Origin: Rhodococcus sp. W8901
GTDB lineage: Bacteria; Actinomycetota; Actinomycetes; Mycobacteriales; Mycobacteriaceae
Assembly (NCBI RefSeq): GCF_013348805.1
Contig: NZ_CP054690.1
Span: forward strand, 1,054,001 to 1,118,000
DNA: 64,000 nt
Reading direction: 5' to 3'
Positions within the stretch are counted from its first letter, which is position 1. Each line of letters opens with the position of its first letter. The notes below the pieces were generated by a model. It ran no database searches and was not told the DNA's origin. It worked only from the letters and a program-made list of their open reading frames with translations. Shown here piece after piece: positions 61,068 through 64,000 of this stretch. Made by a program: the position numbers and the translations under genes.

Positions 61068-62809
61068 GTACTGATATCGATCGCCCCGCCCGATCGAGTC
61101 GACGGGCGGGGCGGCGCGGGGGTCCGGTGGATCCCCGCCTGTGGAAGTACTCCGCGTCGGCGCGCGGCTACCTGATCCTCACGGTCGTCCTGTCCGCGAT
61201 CAACGTCGCGATGGTGATCGTCTCGGCCGTGCTGATCGGCACGATCCTGGCCGGGGTGATCACCTCCGATCGGCGCAGCCTCGCGGACTGGCGTACCGAC
61301 CTGATGTGGCTCGCCGTGGCGGTGGCCGTGCGGGTCCTGGCGGCCTGGCTGCACGCGCGGTACGCCCACCGCTCCGCCAACCGGGTGGTCGCCGAACTCG
61401 AGGTCGAGGTCCTGCAGGCGGCCGTGCGGATGCCGCCGCGCACCCTCGACCCGCGCCGCGACGAGATCGCGACCGTGCTCACCCGGGGGGTTCGCGCGTT
61501 GGCGCCGTATCTGACGGGCTATCTGCCCGCGCTCATCCTGGCGGCGACGCTCACCCCGGCGACGCTGGTGGTGATCGTCATGCAGGACCTGACGGCGGCG
61601 ATGATCGTCGTGATCACGCTGCCGCTCATCCCCGTGTTCATGATCCTGATCGGCCTGCTCACGAAGGGGAAATCCGAGCAGACGCTCGCCGCGTTGACGC
61701 GCCTGTCGGGGCAGCTCCTGGACCTGTTGGCCGGCCTGCCGACGCTGCGGGCGCTCGGCCGCGAACACGGCCCCGCGACGCGGGTGCGCGAACTCGGGGA
61801 CGCGCACCGCAAGACCACGATGTCGTCGCTGCGGGTCGCGTTCCTGTCGTCGATGGTGCTCGAACTGCTCGCGACGCTGTCGGTGGCGCTCATCGCCGTC
61901 AGCATCGGCCTGCGTCTGGTCTTCGGCAACATGGAACTCGAGCCGGGCATTGTCGCGCTGATCCTCGCGCCCGAGGTCTACCTGCCGCTGCGCATGGTCG
62001 GTGCCCAGTTCCACGCCGCCGAGGACGGTGTCGCTGCCGCAACCAAGGCGTTCGGAGTGCTGGACGAGGCCGCGGAACAGCGGCCGACCGGCACTCGCGC
62101 GGTGGTGGCCGAGGGTGCCGTCGTCGAACTGGCGGGCGTAAGCGTGCGGTCCCGGTCGGGGACGGCGCCGGACCGGTTGGATGCGAGGTGCCTGCCCGGC
62201 GCGGTGACCGTGCTGACCGGTGCCAACGGGTCCGGAAAATCCACTGCCCTGCAGGTGGTTCTGGGACTGACCGAGCCCGACGCCGGATCGGTGCGGATCG
62301 ACGGGACCGACGTCCGTGACCTGGACCCGGCCGGATGGTGGGCACAGATCGCGTGGCTGCCCCAGCACCCCGTGATCGTCCCGGGCACTCTCGCCGAGAA
62401 TCTCGCCCTCGTCGGCGACGTCGACACGGACGCCGAGCGATTGCAGCAGGCATGTCGGGCAACCGGATTCGACGATGTCCTCGCGGAACTGCCGCGCGGA
62501 TGGGACACCGTCGTCGGTGCCGGGGGACTGGGGCTGTCGCTCGGTCAACGCCAGCGACTGGCCCTCACCCGGCTGTTGGTGTCCTCGCGGCCGGTGCTGT
62601 TGCTCGACGAGCCGACGGCGCACCTGGACGAAGAAACCGAACGGACAGTGTTGAACTCGCTACGTGAGCTCGCCCGCCACGGCCGCACCGTCGTGGTCGT
62701 GGGACATCGCCCGACCGTGCTGGCGGCGGGGGACCAGGTGATCGAGGTGGCGGCCCGACACGACGTCGTGGCCGACGAGGACGCGGGAGCGCAGCACCAT
62801 GAATCGTGA
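61064..62809 (+). CDS. cydD: Thiol-reductant ABC exporter subunit CydD
   Basis: A 581-residue half-transporter with an N-terminal six-helix domain and a C-terminal ATPase: Walker A TGANGSGKSTALQ, signature LSLGQRQRLAL, Walker B VLLLDEPTAHLD. With CydC it forms the exporter needed to assemble cytochrome bd; the E. coli complex moves thiols or binds haem. Its start overlaps the cydB stop and its end overlaps cydC by 11 bases. Confidence 0.93.
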   Translation: MSTDIDRPARSSRRAGRRGGPVDPRLWKYSASARGYLILTVVLSAINVAMVIVSAVLIGTILAGVITSDRRSLADWRTDLMWLAVAVAVRVLAAWLHARYAHRSANRVVAELEVEVLQAAVRMPPRTLDPRRDEIATVLTRGVRALAPYLTGYLPALILAATLTPATLVVIVMQDLTAAMIVVITLPLIPVFMILIGLLTKGKSEQTLAALTRLSGQLLDLLAGLPTLRALGREHGPATRVRELGDAHRKTTMSSLRVAFLSSMVLELLATLSVALIAVSIGLRLVFGNMELEPGIVALILAPEVYLPLRMVGAQFHAAEDGVAAATKAFGVLDEAAEQRPTGTRAVVAEGAVVELAGVSVRSRSGTAPDRLDARCLPGAVTVLTGANGSGKSTALQVVLGLTEPDAGSVRIDGTDVRDLDPAGWWAQIAWLPQHPVIVPGTLAENLALVGDVDTDAERLQQACRATGFDDVLAELPRGWDTVVGAGGLGLSLGQRQRLALTRLLVSSRPVLLLDEPTAHLDEETERTVLNSLRELARHGRTVVVVGHRPTVLAAGDQVIEVAARHDVVADEDAGAQHHES

Positions 62810-64000
62810 CCTGGTGCGGGCGATACGGCTGCTGGATCTGCAGCCACGGCGGGTGCTGGCCGCGATCGCCGCGGGTGTCGCGACGCTGGGCAGTGCGCTG
62901 GCGCTCGCGGCGCTGTCGGCGTGGCTGATCACGAAGGCGTGGCAGATGCCGCCCGTGCTCGATCTGACGGTCGCGGTGGTCGCGGTGCGTGCGCTCGGCA
63001 TCTCCCGCGGCGTCTTCCGCTACCTCGAACGCCTCGCGACGCACGACGCCGCGCTGCGCGGCACCACGTCGGCCCGGACGAAGATCTACCGCCGCCTCGC
63101 GGACGGTGATCCGGCGGCCGCCGCAGGACTCCGGCGCGGTGACCTGCTGGCCCGGACCGGCGCCGACGTCGACGCACTCGGCGACGTCGTGGTGCGGGCG
63201 CTGATCCCGATCGCCGTCGCGGCGATCATGGCACTGTCCGCCGTCGTCGTGCTCGGGCTGATCTCGCCGCCCGCCGCGCTCGTTCTCGCCGTCGCCCTCG
63301 CCCTGTCGGGGGTGCTGGCGCCGTGGCTGTCGGCGCGCGCGGCTCGGATTGCGGAGTCCCGCAGCGCGGCCGCGACGGCACTGTTCAGCGAGACCGCGGT
63401 GACCGCACTCGACCATGCCGCCGAGTTGCGGGTGGCCGGACGCCTCGACGACGTCCTCGCGAGTGCGGAGGCCACCAACCACGACGCGGTTCGGGCCACC
63501 GACCGGGCCGCCCTGCCCTCGGCGTTCGCCGCCGCCGCGACACCGCTCGCGATCGGGGCCAGTGTGCTGGGGTCGCTGCTGATCGGAATCACGCTGTACG
63601 GGCTGGACGGTGGTACGCCGGGCGCGATGACGCCGATGTCGTTGGCGATCCTCGTGCTCGTGCCGCTCGCCGCATTCGAGGCGACCGGTGCCCTGCCGGC
63701 GGCCGCGCTCGCGCTGACCCGGGCTCGGATCGCGTCGGGTCGGATCCTGGCGTTGCTGGATCGGGCCGGTGAGCCGCTGCCCGAGGGCGCCGAGGTGCCG
63801 TCGGGTCCCGGACGGGTTCGTGCCGAGGGCTTGCGGTGCGGGTGGCCTGGAGGCGAGAGGGTGACCGCGCCCGTGGATCTGGATCTGTCCCCGGGGGCGC
63901 GTGTCGCCGTGGTCGGCGGGAGCGGTGCGGGCAAGACCACGCTGCTCATGACCCTGGCCGGGTTGCTGCCGCCGGTCGACGGCACCGTGTCGCTCGACGG
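62799..64000 (+). CDS. cydC: Thiol-reductant ABC exporter subunit CydC (3' truncated)
   Basis: The frame runs from ATG 62799 to the window edge, giving 400 residues of about 550. The membrane domain starts MNRDLVRAIRLLDLQPRR and contains ALGISRGVFRYLERLATHDA, a CydC feature. The ATPase domain begins near the end with Walker A VVGGSGAGKTTLL; the signature and Walker B lie outside. It pairs with CydD. The gene overlaps cydD by 11 bases, so the order cydA-B-D-C is kept as in mycobacteria. Confidence 0.92.
   Translation, partial: MNRDLVRAIRLLDLQPRRVLAAIAAGVATLGSALALAALSAWLITKAWQMPPVLDLTVAVVAVRALGISRGVFRYLERLATHDAALRGTTSARTKIYRRLADGDPAAAAGLRRGDLLARTGADVDALGDVVVRALIPIAVAAIMALSAVVVLGLISPPAALVLAVALALSGVLAPWLSARAARIAESRSAAATALFSETAVTALDHAAELRVAGRLDDVLASAEATNHDAVRATDRAALPSAFAAAATPLAIGASVLGSLLIGITLYGLDGGTPGAMTPMSLAILVLVPLAAFEATGALPAAALALTRARIASGRILALLDRAGEPLPEGAEVPSGPGRVRAEGLRCGWPGGERVTAPVDLDLSPGARVAVVGGSGAGKTTLLMTLAGLLPPVDGTVSLD

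Overview
The window is high-GC actinobacterial chromosome, most likely from a mycolic-acid-containing member of the Mycobacteriales such as Rhodococcus (sensu lato). The evidence is an antigen-85-like mycolyltransferase/esterase, a KstR-type operator, mycofactocin-type SDRs, DUF3073, an F420-type PPOX protein, and the order purL .. sterol-carrier-like gene, purF, purM, DUF3073 .. pabC, which matches mycobacterial chromosomes. Genes are dense, many joined by 4-bp ATGA/GTGA overlaps. I see no rRNA, tRNA, IS element, prophage or CRISPR.

Layout. 0-2.5 kb: a truncated ACC-deaminase-like PLP enzyme, a paired SMR efflux system, and a steroid-5-alpha-reductase-like membrane enzyme behind a KstR-type site. 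2.5-7.5 kb (minus): an acyl-CoA ligase broken by one extra base, an aldehyde dehydrogenase, a SelW-like protein and two overlapping TetR genes. 7.8-15.9 kb (plus): a catabolic-looking cluster of three mycofactocin-type SDRs (one without its catalytic Ser and Lys), an aminotransferase, a sugar-type ABC importer and a RidA protein. 15.9-19.7 kb (minus): a cobalamin-riboswitch-controlled corrinoid importer (btuF-C-D) ending in a chelatase-like/[2Fe-2S] ferredoxin fusion. 19.7-21.8 kb: an MFS exporter and the remnant of a siderophore-interacting protein.

21.8-38 kb is mostly housekeeping: purC and an oligopeptidase B; a CitB/CitA two-component pair divergent from a dicarboxylate symporter; glutathione peroxidase; a DUF2334 protein; the secreted mycolyltransferase-like esterase; an MBL-fold hydrolase; purS-purQ; a DapB-like oxidoreductase; a CMD protein; a Dyp peroxidase; a VOC protein; an M18 aminopeptidase; and a secreted protein of unknown function. 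39-45 kb is a second accessory catabolic locus: two paralogous acyl-CoA ligases, an SDR and a cyclase-family hydrolase around an unusual XRE-TetR double-DNA-binding-domain regulator. Palindromes with the same half-site lie at the regulator start codon and upstream of the three-gene operon.

45.4-58.3 kb returns to conserved genes: purL, a membrane alpha/beta hydrolase, a CPBP protease, a PPOX protein, a sterol-carrier-family protein, purF, purM, DUF3073, asparaginase II, MOSC, YgfZ and pabC. 58.5-64 kb is the cytochrome bd operon cydA-B-D-C (cydC runs off the end). The best candidates for an undescribed system are the 6-16 kb cluster and the 39-45 kb locus. Their substrates cannot be read from sequence, so all pathway statements about them are inference.
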